Source: Spirochaetota bacterium (GTDB lineage: Bacteria > Spirochaetota > UBA4802 > JAFGDQ01). Taken from it: 64,000 nt of DNA. The stretch is from contig JAXHTS010000019.1 of NCBI GenBank assembly GCA_034190085.1, positions 62,001-126,000 of the forward strand, written 5' to 3'. Below are positions 54,990-63,963 of this stretch, one piece after another (position 1 is the stretch's first letter; each line of letters starts with the position of its first letter). The notes beneath the pieces were generated by a model. The model was not told the origin of the DNA. It saw only the letters and a list, made by a program, of their open reading frames with translations, and did not search any database. Both the position numbers and the translations under genes were made by a program.

Positions 54990-56045
54990 ATGTTATTTAG
55001 ATTTCTAACCCTGCTTTTGATATCTACCCTTGTCTTAGGATGTTCATCGAAAAATACAAAGAATCCTGTTAATGAAGATGTCAATATCCTCTTCTGTGGG
55101 GATGTCATGCTGGATTGGGGCATTAAGGATATAATACAGACTGAGGGATATGAATATCCCTTAAAGGAACTGAGGCATCTCCTATATAAATATGATTATC
55201 GGTTTTGCAATCTTGAATGTCCTATTTCAGAGATAGGCGAACCTCATCCAACAAAGAAATATATCTTTTTAGCAGAGCCTTCTGCGTTAAAATTGTTAAA
55301 ATATGGGAGGATTGATGGTGTAAGCCTTGCCAACAATCATGTAAACGACTTTGGGGAAGTCGCACTTATAAATACGATGACTAATCTTTATAATAATGGT
55401 ATTAGTTTTACCGGAGCAGGAATGGATATCGGTTCTGCTCATCTTCCTATTTCGGTTGAGATAAGGGATATTAGATTGGCAATCTTTGCATATTCCACGA
55501 TAGCTTATCCAGAGTCTTTTTCAGCAGATTCCAGTCCTGGTGTAGCGAGGGCAGATATTGATTTTATTAGAGAGGATATAAAGAATTATGCGAGGTATAA
55601 TGATTTTATTATTGTTTCTATACATTGGGGAAGAGAATATTCCGATTTCCCAACCAGACATCAGATAGAGTTGGCTCATGCAATAATTGATAGCGGGGTT
55701 GATGTAATCATTGGTCATCATCCTCATGTGTATCAGGGAATAGAAATATACAATGGAAAACCGATTGTATATTCCCTGGGAAATTTTATATTCGGTTCCA
55801 TAAATGAGGATATTCAGGATAACATCCTTGTGGGAATAAAATTATTGAAAAGTGGCCTATATTCATTGAGTGTTCATCCAATTAATGGAAACAAAAGCAC
55901 TGACAAGCGATTTCACCATGAACCTCTTCTTGGTGAGGATGCTGAGCATACACTCAAGCATATTTTATGGATTTCTGAGCTATTAGGTATGGAGTTTGTA
56001 GAAAAGGCTTACATTAAAGACTCAATCCTCACATATCTATTTTGA
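54990..56045 (+). CDS. CapA-family (PGA_cap) metallophosphatase-like lipoprotein
   Basis: This is 351 residues. The signal ends in LVLGCSSKN (Cys18), a good lipobox, so it is a lipoprotein. The PGA_cap domain (residues about 30-310) carries LFCGDVMLDWG, GVSLANNHVNDFGE and HWGREYSDFPTRHQ, followed by GHHPHVYQGIEIYNGKPIVYSLGNFIFGS, the conserved metallophosphatase-like residues of CapA/PgsA. In some bacteria these proteins take part in poly-gamma-glutamate capsule synthesis, but most relatives have no known substrate. The start ATG 54990 has only AAGGTG 13 bases away. It is a single gene with no other capsule genes around it. Confidence 0.82.
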   Translation: MLFRFLTLLLISTLVLGCSSKNTKNPVNEDVNILFCGDVMLDWGIKDIIQTEGYEYPLKELRHLLYKYDYRFCNLECPISEIGEPHPTKKYIFLAEPSALKLLKYGRIDGVSLANNHVNDFGEVALINTMTNLYNNGISFTGAGMDIGSAHLPISVEIRDIRLAIFAYSTIAYPESFSADSSPGVARADIDFIREDIKNYARYNDFIIVSIHWGREYSDFPTRHQIELAHAIIDSGVDVIIGHHPHVYQGIEIYNGKPIVYSLGNFIFGSINEDIQDNILVGIKLLKSGLYSLSVHPINGNKSTDKRFHHEPLLGEDAEHTLKHILWISELLGMEFVEKAYIKDSILTYLF

Positions 56046-56187
56046 TTGAAATGTTATCGATCTCTATTGAAATAATACTTCATTACATTAAATCTATAAG
56101 AGGGAGAGTTGTAAATTGATGTGTGCTAGTTTTACTTCACTACTAAGGATGTAAAGCCTTAATGTGAATATTAAACTGTCACTTCTT

Positions 56188-57135
56188 TTAATCATCCTCA
56201 ACAAAGGCCTTCATCATAAGATACACACTATCCTCCAGGGCATCAAGATTATACCCCCCCTCAAGGAAAGAGATAACTCTCTTATTTGAATATTTGTTTG
56301 CTATCTCTTTGAGCATTTTTGTAAACTGATAATACATATCTGTGGACAGATATATTGATGAGAGTGGATCGGATATATGCGCGTCAAAACCGGCAGAGAT
56401 GAGTATTATCTCAGGTTTAAAATTCTCAAGTTCAGGTAATATCTGTTTGTTAAATGCTTCTAAATATTCCTTATCACCGCTACCCGCCCTCATGGGTATA
56501 TTGAGTGTATAACCCTCTCCATCTCCAAAACCCCTTTCATTGCTGGTTCCTGTTCCTGGATAATGAGGATACTGATGAAGGCTGATATAATATATTGAAT
56601 TATCGCTTTCAAAGGAATGCTGAGTACCATTGCCGTGATGAACATCCCAGTCAAGTATTGCTATTTTTTTAATGTTATGAGCAGATTGAAGATATTTCGC
56701 TGCAATGGCAATGTTATTGAAGATGCAAAAACCGGCTGCATAATCATTCTCTGCATGATGACCTGGTGGGCGCACTGCACAGAATCCATTCTCCGCTTCT
56801 CCCCTCATTATATAATCACACATATTCAGGCATCCTCCCACTGCATATAGGGAAACCTCATAAGATCTGTCAGAAACAACGGTATCCATTGAATCAAGAT
56901 AGAGTATTCCGCTTTCGATCTCCTTCTTTACTCTTTCAATATATTTTCTTTCATGAATCAATTCAATATGTTTAACATCCGCTGGTATAATATCCACCTG
57001 TATCAAGTCTTTATAAAAGGGACTCGATTTTAATTTCTCATCAATTGCCAACAACCTCTCACTCCTCTCCGGATGTCCCTGTTTTGTGTCGTGTTCTGTA
57101 TAAATTTTATTATAGAGATATGCTGTTTTTCCCAT
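56188..57135 (-). CDS. Histone-deacetylase-like amidohydrolase (AcuC/class II HDAC family)
   Basis: This is 315 residues in the arginase/HDAC fold. The active-site histidines His126-His127 are in RPPGHHAENDYAAGFC. The zinc ligands Asp164 and His166 are in LDWDVHHGNG and Asp251 is in SAGFDAH. The terminal EGGYNL carries the active-site tyrosine. It probably removes acetyl groups from polyamines or protein lysines in the cytoplasm, and natural substrates of bacterial members are often unknown. An HPERSERL motif at 21-28 is also typical. It is a single gene and follows the usual length. No acetyl-CoA synthetase (acs) gene, the common partner of AcuC, is in the window. Confidence 0.88.
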   Translation of the reverse strand: MGKTAYLYNKIYTEHDTKQGHPERSERLLAIDEKLKSSPFYKDLIQVDIIPADVKHIELIHERKYIERVKKEIESGILYLDSMDTVVSDRSYEVSLYAVGGCLNMCDYIMRGEAENGFCAVRPPGHHAENDYAAGFCIFNNIAIAAKYLQSAHNIKKIAILDWDVHHGNGTQHSFESDNSIYYISLHQYPHYPGTGTSNERGFGDGEGYTLNIPMRAGSGDKEYLEAFNKQILPELENFKPEIILISAGFDAHISDPLSSIYLSTDMYYQFTKMLKEIANKYSNKRVISFLEGGYNLDALEDSVYLMMKAFVEDD

Positions 57136-57234
57136 AAATTTGCTCCAATTTGAAGTTACTTTTCTATGTATAGTAATGAATCCTATGAAATCTATATTAC
57201 AACATCCAGAATGACTAATTTTTATTCAAGTAAT

Positions 57235-57583
57235 TAATTTACTCAACTTGACTGACTTTTTTAGGCAGCAACAAGCAGTCGAGATAGTTCTTTTAAAACT
57301 GAATTTTGATTTGGCAACTCCTTTAGATATTTTGCTGTATCATCCCAGGATATTGCAATGAGAAGCACTAACATACGAAAATATTTGAAATGGTCAAAAC
57401 TAAATTCAGTTTTCAAAGAGCTAAAAAATATCCAGACTGGAGGGAAAACGGAAGATTTTGAACATAAAGGCAAATACTCCTATGAAAGTTTGGTTAGTTA
57501 CCTCATTCATCTGTAGTTTTGCCTTTTTTATTTGTTTTTTCCATCCATATGATTATAAAAAGTCAGTCAAGTTGAGTAAATTA
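57235..57583. mobile_element. Candidate foldback/MITE-like element with 27-bp terminal inverted repeats
   Basis: Bases 57235-57261 and 57557-57583 are perfectly complementary over 27 bp. Inside, 57285-57304 and 57405-57424 form a second inverted pair (18 of 20 identical, weaker similarity beyond), flanking a central 100-base segment. The whole unit is 349 bp and has no intact gene, although small frames (57458-57661 plus; 57261-57473 minus) lie within it. If AATT (57236-57239 and 57579-57582) is the target duplication the element is 57240-57578. It could be a miniature transposable element or an IS remnant. The rest of 57136-57788 is empty and AT-rich. Confidence 0.5.
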
Positions 57584-57788
57584 CTGTTGACTCTTGATTC
57601 TATTGCTGATTTCTTTAACCTCATAATAAATGGCCTTTATCCTTTGTATGGTTTTGTTTGATTACTCTCCATATTTCAGGATAATGGCTATTCTTCAACT
57701 ATAATCTATATTCAAATAATATTATTTTGCACAATTGAGGTAGTATTATCCACGATTAATATTTTATTTGTATATGTGGAGGTTTATT

Positions 57789-58586
57789 ATGCGCATAAGA
57801 ATCACAAAACTGATAATTATCAACATTTTAATATTCTTCATCTCATTCTTTTTTATTTGCATGTTACCCGTCTATTCTCAAACAAAAAAAATAGCACCAT
57901 CACAGGAAATCAGAGAAATTAAAGGTGAGTCCCAAATCCTTGATGAAGAGTCTCTTCAAGAAGATTTTCAGTCTACTCAAAAGGCTGAAGAAGATTTGAT
58001 GACCGAGGATAAAGGCGAGAATCTCTTTTCTACCGTCACACAGGGCGGACCTCTAATGATATTTGTTGTCCTTCTTGGAATTATTTCCATCACTCTTATT
58101 ATAGAAAGAATAATATTTTTTACCAGAAACAAAATGTGGAATCCCAGACAAATGGAAGCGTATCTGACTGAAATGGCTGAAAAATCAGAAACCCTATATC
58201 ATGAAGATATGGAGGATGAACTACGAAGTACCTTTCAAATATATGCGAATAGTATGGAGAGAGGGATGGCCCTTCTATCAGGTATTGGGAATCTATCTCC
58301 AATAGTAGGATTTCTCGGGACGGTTATTGGTATGATCAGCGCTTTTGCAGCTATCGCTGCTGCCACATCAGTTAATGCTAAGGTCGTAGCAGTTGGAATT
58401 CAGATTGCACTTGTAACAACTGCGGGCGGACTCATGATTGCAGCGCCTGCGCTAACCTTTTACTATCTTTTTACCCATATTATTCAGAATCGTTATACGC
58501 GTGCTGAAGAAATTATAAACAGATTCTGTGAAAAGCTTCCAAGGCTTTCAGAAAAGCTAACAAAAGAAGAAGTAGCGGATGGATAG
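57789..58586 (+). CDS. exbB: MotA/TolQ/ExbB proton-channel family protein with N-terminal periplasmic extension
   Basis: This is 265 residues from ATG 57789, which has GGAGG 6 bases upstream. A signal-like segment (about 5-26, ending MLPVYS) is followed by an acidic Gln/Glu-rich periplasmic tail (about 27-75). Then come the ExbB helices: GGPLMIFVVLLGIISITLIIERII (about 83-106), and GNLSPIVGFLGTVIGMISAFAAIA with the conserved Gly-Thr proton-path region. ExbB forms the pentameric channel that powers TonB. The extension is seen in several non-proteobacterial ExbB proteins. The gene overlaps the first exbD gene by 8 bases and opens the TonB operon. Confidence 0.85.
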   Translation: MRIRITKLIIINILIFFISFFFICMLPVYSQTKKIAPSQEIREIKGESQILDEESLQEDFQSTQKAEEDLMTEDKGENLFSTVTQGGPLMIFVVLLGIISITLIIERIIFFTRNKMWNPRQMEAYLTEMAEKSETLYHEDMEDELRSTFQIYANSMERGMALLSGIGNLSPIVGFLGTVIGMISAFAAIAAATSVNAKVVAVGIQIALVTTAGGLMIAAPALTFYYLFTHIIQNRYTRAEEIINRFCEKLPRLSEKLTKEEVADG

Positions 58587-59022
58587 AAATAACATTATTC
58601 TACAATTAATTCGCAGGCACAAAAAGCAGAAGCTCCTAAACGAACATAAGGCATTTGAGTCTACCTCGATTGGTGATCTGGCATTTCTGCTTCTCATCTT
58701 TTTTATTGTAACCGGATCCTTTGTCATTCGACAGGGAATATTCTTTTCTCTGCCGTCACGTAGCGCGGGATCTATAAAGCTTGAGGAAAAATTTATAATC
58801 GAAGTGTATCCACTCAATAATGGTTTTCAATATAACGGAGACATCCTTGATCGCGAAGCATTCAAAAAAATACTAATTGATCACAAAAAAGAGGCTATAA
58901 ACATAGTTATTATCATACTAATGCAGCCTGATGTAAAGTATGACCATCTTGTTGATACATTGAGCTTAGCTAAAGAAACTGGCATAAAGCGGGTTTCACT
59001 AAAAAATATTGGCACAGAATAA
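58579..59022 (+). CDS. exbD: ExbD/TolR family protein (first of two)
   Basis: This is 147 residues. A cytoplasmic N-terminus (RRHKKQKLLNEHKAFESTSIGDLAFLLLIFFIVTG, helix about 32-52) carries the proton-accepting aspartate Asp34 before the transmembrane helix, as in ExbD. The periplasmic C-domain has IEVYPLNNGFQYNGDILDREAFKKIL. It works with ExbB to transmit the proton-motive force to TonB. It overlaps exbB by 8 bases and is followed 3 bases later by a second exbD. Having two different ExbD proteins is common in non-enterobacterial TonB systems, where both may be in the complex. Confidence 0.83.
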   Translation: MDRNNIILQLIRRHKKQKLLNEHKAFESTSIGDLAFLLLIFFIVTGSFVIRQGIFFSLPSRSAGSIKLEEKFIIEVYPLNNGFQYNGDILDREAFKKILIDHKKEAINIVIIILMQPDVKYDHLVDTLSLAKETGIKRVSLKNIGTE

Positions 59023-59025
59023 TTA

Positions 59026-59460
59026 ATGAATAATAATTCTTTCTTGAAAAAGCTGGGACACATATCCATAGGCTCGGCTATGGCGGATTTGGCGCTGCTT
59101 TTACTCGTCTTTTTTATGGCTTCAACAACTACCGAGCCCCCAAAGGGTGTTGAGGTGGAGCTACCTCATGCGCGAACAGAGGGAGCAGAGCAGGACAGCC
59201 TGTACATCAGTATATCAAAAGAAGGATATTTTTATTTTGATGGCAAGGCTGTAACACTTGAGGAATTGAGTGATAATCTCGCAATGCGACAGGGCGAAAA
59301 AGACCATGTCATAGCGATTACTGCAGATAAGAACCTTGACTACGAGGTAGTGTCACAGGTATTGCTGGTTCTTCAAGAACAGGATTTTCTAAATGTTGTT
59401 TTCATGTCTGAGCCGAGAACAGGCGTTGTCGCTATATCAAGAGCAGCGCTTTCTCGATAG
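59026..59460 (+). CDS. exbD: ExbD/TolR family protein (second of two)
   Basis: This is 144 residues. IGSAMADLALLLLVFFMASTT forms the single transmembrane helix, about 14-34, with the conserved Asp20. The periplasmic domain follows the ExbD pattern (YISISKEGYFYFDGKAVTLEELSDNL and VIAITADKNLDYEVVSQVL). It is 3 bases after the first exbD gene, and the two are only distantly similar, so this is a true second subunit and not a recent duplicate. The next gene, tonB, starts 38 bases later. The pair probably forms an ExbB-ExbD1-ExbD2-TonB motor. Confidence 0.83.
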   Translation: MNNNSFLKKLGHISIGSAMADLALLLLVFFMASTTTEPPKGVEVELPHARTEGAEQDSLYISISKEGYFYFDGKAVTLEELSDNLAMRQGEKDHVIAITADKNLDYEVVSQVLLVLQEQDFLNVVFMSEPRTGVVAISRAALSR

Positions 59461-59498
59461 AGTACATCATAGCCGAGAATAGAAAATAGGCCAAACAA

Positions 59499-60146
59499 GT
59501 GATTGAAGAAACCATTCAAGATAACACAGGCTTCCTTAGCAGAGTAAAAAGGTTGGAGGAGGGACATCCCTATTCCTTTTCGTTCATTTTGGCTCTACTG
59601 TTTGTCTCCTATCTACTCTTTTACACCCCTTCACTTGAAATTAGTGAAGAGGACTATACTCCCACTGAACATATACAATTTATTGATATTACCCAGATTG
59701 AAGCCAGAGCCCCGAAACGCATCGTTAAAAAACAGTTTTCAATTAAAGAAGGGGATGTGTCTGAGAGCGCCGCAAATATCGAACGCGCTGTAGGCACTTC
59801 AGATGACCCGAATGCAGTTGACATCGCATTTTTCCCGAATATCGCTCCACCAAAACCTATTGGAAAACTGAAAAAGCTGTATCCAAAGATTGCCAAGGAG
59901 ATGAATATTGAAGCAATTATCAATGTTGAACTACTGATAGCTACGAACGGAAAAGTAAGGAACGTCGATATATTGGGAATAAGATTGACCAAGGCTCTCC
60001 CCACTAAAATGCACATAAAAATATCATCAGTATTTGCGCGAGATGCTCGGAAAATACTCCTTGGAGCTCAATTTACGCCTCCCATAGTAAACGGGAAAAG
60101 GGTGCCAATAAAGATGGAATTGCCACTGCGATTCAGGCTTGAATAA
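59499..60146 (+). CDS. tonB: TonB-like energy-transducing protein
   Basis: This is 215 residues. One transmembrane helix (SFSFILALLFVSYLLFYTP, about 26-44) is followed by a mid-region. It lacks the long proline-rich tract of E. coli TonB and has only short Pro-containing stretches (APPKPIGKLKKLYPKIA). The C-terminal domain (about 130-215) has the TonB pattern, INVELLIATNGKVRNVDIL and FARDARKILLGAQFTPPIVNGKRVPIKMELPLRF, which ends in a beta-strand binding the receptor box. Start GTG 59499 is chosen for its position behind TAGG and gives the membrane helix in place. The receptor gene follows after 11 bases, so this TonB is dedicated to it. Confidence 0.82.
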   Translation: MIEETIQDNTGFLSRVKRLEEGHPYSFSFILALLFVSYLLFYTPSLEISEEDYTPTEHIQFIDITQIEARAPKRIVKKQFSIKEGDVSESAANIERAVGTSDDPNAVDIAFFPNIAPPKPIGKLKKLYPKIAKEMNIEAIINVELLIATNGKVRNVDILGIRLTKALPTKMHIKISSVFARDARKILLGAQFTPPIVNGKRVPIKMELPLRFRLE

Positions 60147-60157
60147 AGGAATTACAA

Positions 60158-62680
60158 ATGATAAATTATTGGGGGAAAATATTCACTGCTTTATGTATTG
60201 TAATCATTTTTAGTCATATATTCATAATACTCACCTCTTCAGCATATGCACAAAATGAAGAAGACCTCACTCTTCGAGGTAAAGTATACAACAGTGTGAC
60301 AAAAAAACCGCCTGATTTTGCAACCGTTATCATTATTGAAGCAAAGGTTAAAGTCCAAACTGACTATGATGGCTCTTACGAGATTACAGTTCCAGAACCT
60401 GGAGAATATACTGTCATTGTACGCTCCAGCGGATTGAAAAAACTCGAAATAAAAATAACCATAAATAGGAATATGACTCGAGATTTTCGTCTAAGACCCA
60501 TTAGCATAAAAGGAGTAGCGCTAACTATTACTGAAGAAAGAGATATTCAGAAACTCTCCCGTCAAACCCTATCAGCCCGCCAATTAAAGGAGATGCCAGC
60601 ATCTTTCGGTGACGCCATTAACGCCCTCGCTTCTCTCCCTGGAATTATTCGTTCAGGAGGATTTGAAGGGCCCCTTGTTATTAGAGGCGCAGATGTCAAG
60701 ACAAACAATTATTTCATAGACGATATACCGATCTATCATCCTCTCCATTATGGCGGCATGCATTCGGTTATTAACAATAATATCATGAGCGAAATAGACC
60801 TCTATGCCTCATCGTTTTCGGCTGAATTCGGTTCTGCTATAGGTGCTGTCATTAATATTAACACAGTTGATGACGTTAAAGAATTCAGCGGATATGCCGA
60901 CATAGCGCTTCTCAGTGCAAATTTTTTGATCCAGACACCGATACTGCGTGATAAAGAAGACGATATATTTGTTGCCTCACCAACATATGAAAAAGAGGGC
61001 AGCAGTGATGAGAAGGTGGGTTATTTCATTGCCTCTGGAAGATACGGCTACTTCGGGCTTCTTATGCCAATAATGATGCAGAATGATGATCAAGAAGTAG
61101 CGCCAGAATATTGGGATTACCAGGCAAAGTGCAAATACTATATAAACAGCTCAAATTCCGTGACACTACTTTTTATGGGAAACAAGGATTTTCTTAGATT
61201 CAAGCAGAAAAAAGATCCTGATCCAGGATCGGACCCTCTATTACAAAAGTTAGAGTTTAAAATGGATCAGATGTCGCACAGCCAGGGGATCTATTATACC
61301 TTTCAACCTTCAAAAAAAATCAAAAACAAACTGCTGGCTTACAGTTCGCTAAAACAGAGTTATTTCTATTTCAATTCAGAGAATGAAGGAGTGGCAGACT
61401 ATTTTAAGGATTACAATATGACATCCAATCCTTATATTTTCGGATTGAAGGATAAGACGGAGTTCGAATGGTGGGAAAATCATGCCACACTGCGGACAGC
61501 CGTGGAATACACCATATATTATTTCAAGGCACACGGCAAATCGCTCATGCCTCGCGGTTATCAGGATGTTGTTGATCCGGCAGACCCTGAGTTGTTTTAC
61601 TCCAGAGGAGTGATAGACGAAAGGATAGTAAACCACGTTATTGGAGGATATGCTGAAAACAAGTTCACTTTTGCCAGATTGACAGTGCAACCAGGCATTC
61701 GATCCGATTATCTCAAACGGTCAGATAAAGCTACACTTGACCCCAGGATCATGGCAAGTTACGAGTTCCCAACAGATACTACAATCTCTGCAGCAGGAGG
61801 GAGATACAGCTACTTCTTCCAGACAAATCCGTTTATATTCGATCAGATGCCAGAGCTTGCCGAGATCGGTGAAGAGTTGAAGCCTGAAAAGGCGATACAC
61901 CGAGCAGTGGGGATTGAGCAGAAAATCGGTCTTTTCACTGTCAGTGTCGAAGGCTTTAACAATAAATTTTATGACAAACCAGAAGCTTATCCCCATACAG
62001 ATTCTGATGGTTCCTATCTCCAAGGCCTCTGCACCGGCAAGGTCAAAACATATGGCACAGAAATCATGCTTCGTAAAGATAGAATGGAAAATCAAGATGG
62101 TCTATTCGGATGGCTAAGCTATACATATACTCACTCCAGATACAAATCAGGACTGCCGACTCAAGCTGGGCTCTATGGCATAGTTGATGAGAATGGCGAC
62201 TACGTAAATCCAGTAGGAGATCCATATGGCGACCAGTGGTTCAACTATTATTATGAACAGCGGCATTCACTCAAACTGATAGCTGGCTATGTATTCGGTA
62301 GTCATACAGTCAGCGGGCGTTTTCAATTCTATTCTTCCTTCCCCTATACGCCCATCATCGGGTCAGAACAGGATACAGACTACTACAATAGGACTGGATT
62401 GTACAGGTATGTACCGATTACTGGAAAGAGAAATTCTGCTCATTTCCGGTCACATCACACGCTTGATATACGGTACAGCTACAAAATACATCATTCATGG
62501 GGTTATGTGAACTGGTATGTAGAGGTTATAAATGTTTATAACAATGTAGCAATTAATGAACATAAATGGGATTACAGAATCCCATATAGTGAAGATAATC
62601 CACATAATGCTGGAGCTGATCCTGATGATGAGATGATGGTCGGTATTTATCCGAACTTCGGTGTTGAGGTAAAATTCTAA
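60158..62680 (+). CDS. TonB-dependent outer-membrane receptor
   Basis: This is 840 residues. A signal peptide (ending SSAYAQN) is followed by a carboxypeptidase-regulatory-like domain (about 35-115, LRGKVYNSVTKKPPDFATV and DYDGSYEITVPEPGEYTVIV) and the plug (about 120-245, RQTLSARQLKEMPASFGD and IIRSGGFEGPLVIRGADVKTNNYFID). A 22-strand-type barrel ends in VGIYPNFGVEVKF with the terminal Phe. The ligand cannot be read off, and there is no heme or corrinoid gene next to it. As the last large gene of the ExbB-ExbD-ExbD-TonB operon it is the outer-membrane gate that this motor serves. Confidence 0.87.
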   Translation: MINYWGKIFTALCIVIIFSHIFIILTSSAYAQNEEDLTLRGKVYNSVTKKPPDFATVIIIEAKVKVQTDYDGSYEITVPEPGEYTVIVRSSGLKKLEIKITINRNMTRDFRLRPISIKGVALTITEERDIQKLSRQTLSARQLKEMPASFGDAINALASLPGIIRSGGFEGPLVIRGADVKTNNYFIDDIPIYHPLHYGGMHSVINNNIMSEIDLYASSFSAEFGSAIGAVININTVDDVKEFSGYADIALLSANFLIQTPILRDKEDDIFVASPTYEKEGSSDEKVGYFIASGRYGYFGLLMPIMMQNDDQEVAPEYWDYQAKCKYYINSSNSVTLLFMGNKDFLRFKQKKDPDPGSDPLLQKLEFKMDQMSHSQGIYYTFQPSKKIKNKLLAYSSLKQSYFYFNSENEGVADYFKDYNMTSNPYIFGLKDKTEFEWWENHATLRTAVEYTIYYFKAHGKSLMPRGYQDVVDPADPELFYSRGVIDERIVNHVIGGYAENKFTFARLTVQPGIRSDYLKRSDKATLDPRIMASYEFPTDTTISAAGGRYSYFFQTNPFIFDQMPELAEIGEELKPEKAIHRAVGIEQKIGLFTVSVEGFNNKFYDKPEAYPHTDSDGSYLQGLCTGKVKTYGTEIMLRKDRMENQDGLFGWLSYTYTHSRYKSGLPTQAGLYGIVDENGDYVNPVGDPYGDQWFNYYYEQRHSLKLIAGYVFGSHTVSGRFQFYSSFPYTPIIGSEQDTDYYNRTGLYRYVPITGKRNSAHFRSHHTLDIRYSYKIHHSWGYVNWYVEVINVYNNVAINEHKWDYRIPYSEDNPHNAGADPDDEMMVGIYPNFGVEVKF

Positions 62681-62692
62681 TATTTGTGACTG

Positions 62693-62713
62693 CCCAGAAA
62701 GTATGGGTTTTTT
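62693..62713 (+). terminator. Weak intrinsic terminator after the receptor gene
   Basis: CCCA (62693-62696) and TGGG (62704-62707) form a short stem with a 7-base loop and are followed by six T (62708-62713). The stem is only 4 bp, so this is a weak candidate 12 bases after the stop codon. Confidence 0.35.
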
Positions 62714-62789
62714 ACTCCAAAGGAGGGGTTGATTGTATAATTACTCATTATTTAACTACTTGCTAATATTTTAACAAAAGGAGTGTAAT

Positions 62790-63161
62790 ATGTTTTGTAT
62801 AAATAAAATATTTCATTTTATTCTAATAGCAATCTTCATAACCAGCTTAACTTCATGCATAACTTCTCCGGTATGCATAACTTCTTCAACAACCCCGCTT
62901 AACAATACAGCAAAAATAGAGAACTTAGGTAAAACTGAAGGCAGTGACAGCGCCTGGTCGCTATTTGGTTTATGGATGTTTGGTAAACCAAATATTGATA
63001 CGGCTATTAAAGAAGCGGTACAGAAAAGAGACGGTAATGCGCTGATTTATGTGAGATGTTATGAGACAATTTCATACTATATTCTCTTTTCTATCACTAC
63101 CGTAACGGTTGAAGGTGAAGCCATAAAACTTAGCGTTGCTGGAGCAGAAAATGTCAGATAA
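62790..63161 (+). CDS. TRL-like family lipoprotein
   Basis: This is 123 residues with AAGGAG before ATG 62790. The signal peptide ends in LTSC (Cys22, IFITSLTSC). The mature part has the same order as the lipoproteins at 29091 and 63151: a short N-terminal strand with GKTEGSDSAWSLFGLWMFGKPN, AIKEAVQKRDGNALIYVRCYE and a terminal hydrophobic strand VTVEGEAIK. These fit TRL/TRL-like proteins of unknown function, probably anchored to a membrane by lipid. It overlaps the next paralogue by 11 bases, so the two are co-expressed, and it may be the tail of the TonB operon or independent. Confidence 0.75.
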   Translation: MFCINKIFHFILIAIFITSLTSCITSPVCITSSTTPLNNTAKIENLGKTEGSDSAWSLFGLWMFGKPNIDTAIKEAVQKRDGNALIYVRCYETISYYILFSITTVTVEGEAIKLSVAGAENVR

Positions 63162-63543
63162 GAAGGGAGAAATTATTCTTAAATATTCAAGTATTTCAGC
63201 TACTATTTTTTTTGCGATTTTACTATTTGCGGCGCTGTCCTTGCAGGGATGCTTGAGAGTTCATACCCATGTAAAAGGGCTTGAACCGCAGGCCCACGAA
63301 ATTGGCTCTAAAAACTTTGAGGTGTTGGGCCCTGTTGAAGGACAGAGCAGCAGTTTCAATCTTCTCTGGATTTTCCCCGTTACCCCTATAGCCAATTTTA
63401 ACGAAGCCATTGATGATGCGATCACTGAAAAGGGAGGGAATAATCTCATTGATGTTCATTGTTGGCACGAAAGACAGATATGGATTGTTGGCAGCATCGA
63501 TATCCTTCATGTGAAGGGTAAGGTTATTAGATATAAAGAATGA
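63151..63543 (+). CDS. TRL-like family lipoprotein (paralogue)
   Basis: This is 130 residues from ATG 63151, preceded by GGAG at 63141-63144; an earlier TTG at 63136 is inside the longer frame and not needed. The signal ends in LSLQGC (Cys35, FAALSLQGC), a good lipobox. The mature part keeps the family pattern: EVLGPVEGQSSSFNLLWIFP, AIDDAITEKGGNNLIDVHCWHE and a final VKGKVIRY strand. The start overlaps the paralogue ahead by 11 bases. It is the third member of the family in this window, next to a TonB operon, while the first lies alone near 29091. Confidence 0.75.
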   Translation: MSDKKGEIILKYSSISATIFFAILLFAALSLQGCLRVHTHVKGLEPQAHEIGSKNFEVLGPVEGQSSSFNLLWIFPVTPIANFNEAIDDAITEKGGNNLIDVHCWHERQIWIVGSIDILHVKGKVIRYKE

Positions 63544-63963
63544 ACCAGAAGGTCAGATTTCAAGCTCACATACAAACTAGCAAGTTCGATAGTGGTTGTA
63601 AGCATTGTAAATTTTCATCATTGTCAACTTTGCATTTGTAAAATGACTTCTTATACTCTTCAACTCTAGTATAAGCAATTATTGTAGGTGCTGATTTATC
63701 AATCCCGATTAGAAGACTAAATCAACACAATCATATATTAATATAATGACAGCTTCTACTCTGACGTAAGCGTGGGCTCGGTATGGAGCACTCGTCATTA
63801 TCAACTGAAATTATCCAATCCTCAGGTGTAATAGTTAAGATAATATCTGGTAAGAGTGGGATAGAATTAGTAGTGGAACGTGAGTTAATAGTAAAAAAAA
63901 ATAGACTTTCTCCTAGAGATTGCTTTTTTATAATTATAAAAATTTTAATTTAGAGAAATTGCT
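63544..63963. other. 420-base gene-free tail region
   Basis: This AT-rich stretch after the last paralogue contains no supported gene, tRNA or terminator with a convincing T-run. Promoter and leader of the partial gene at 63964, if that is real, would lie here. Confidence 0.5.

Noticed and set aside
57261-57661. Two small frames (minus 57261-57473, plus 57458-57661) inside the foldback element
   Set aside because: Both end or begin at the repeat arms and appear to be by-products of the inverted repeats; no transposase motif can be seen.
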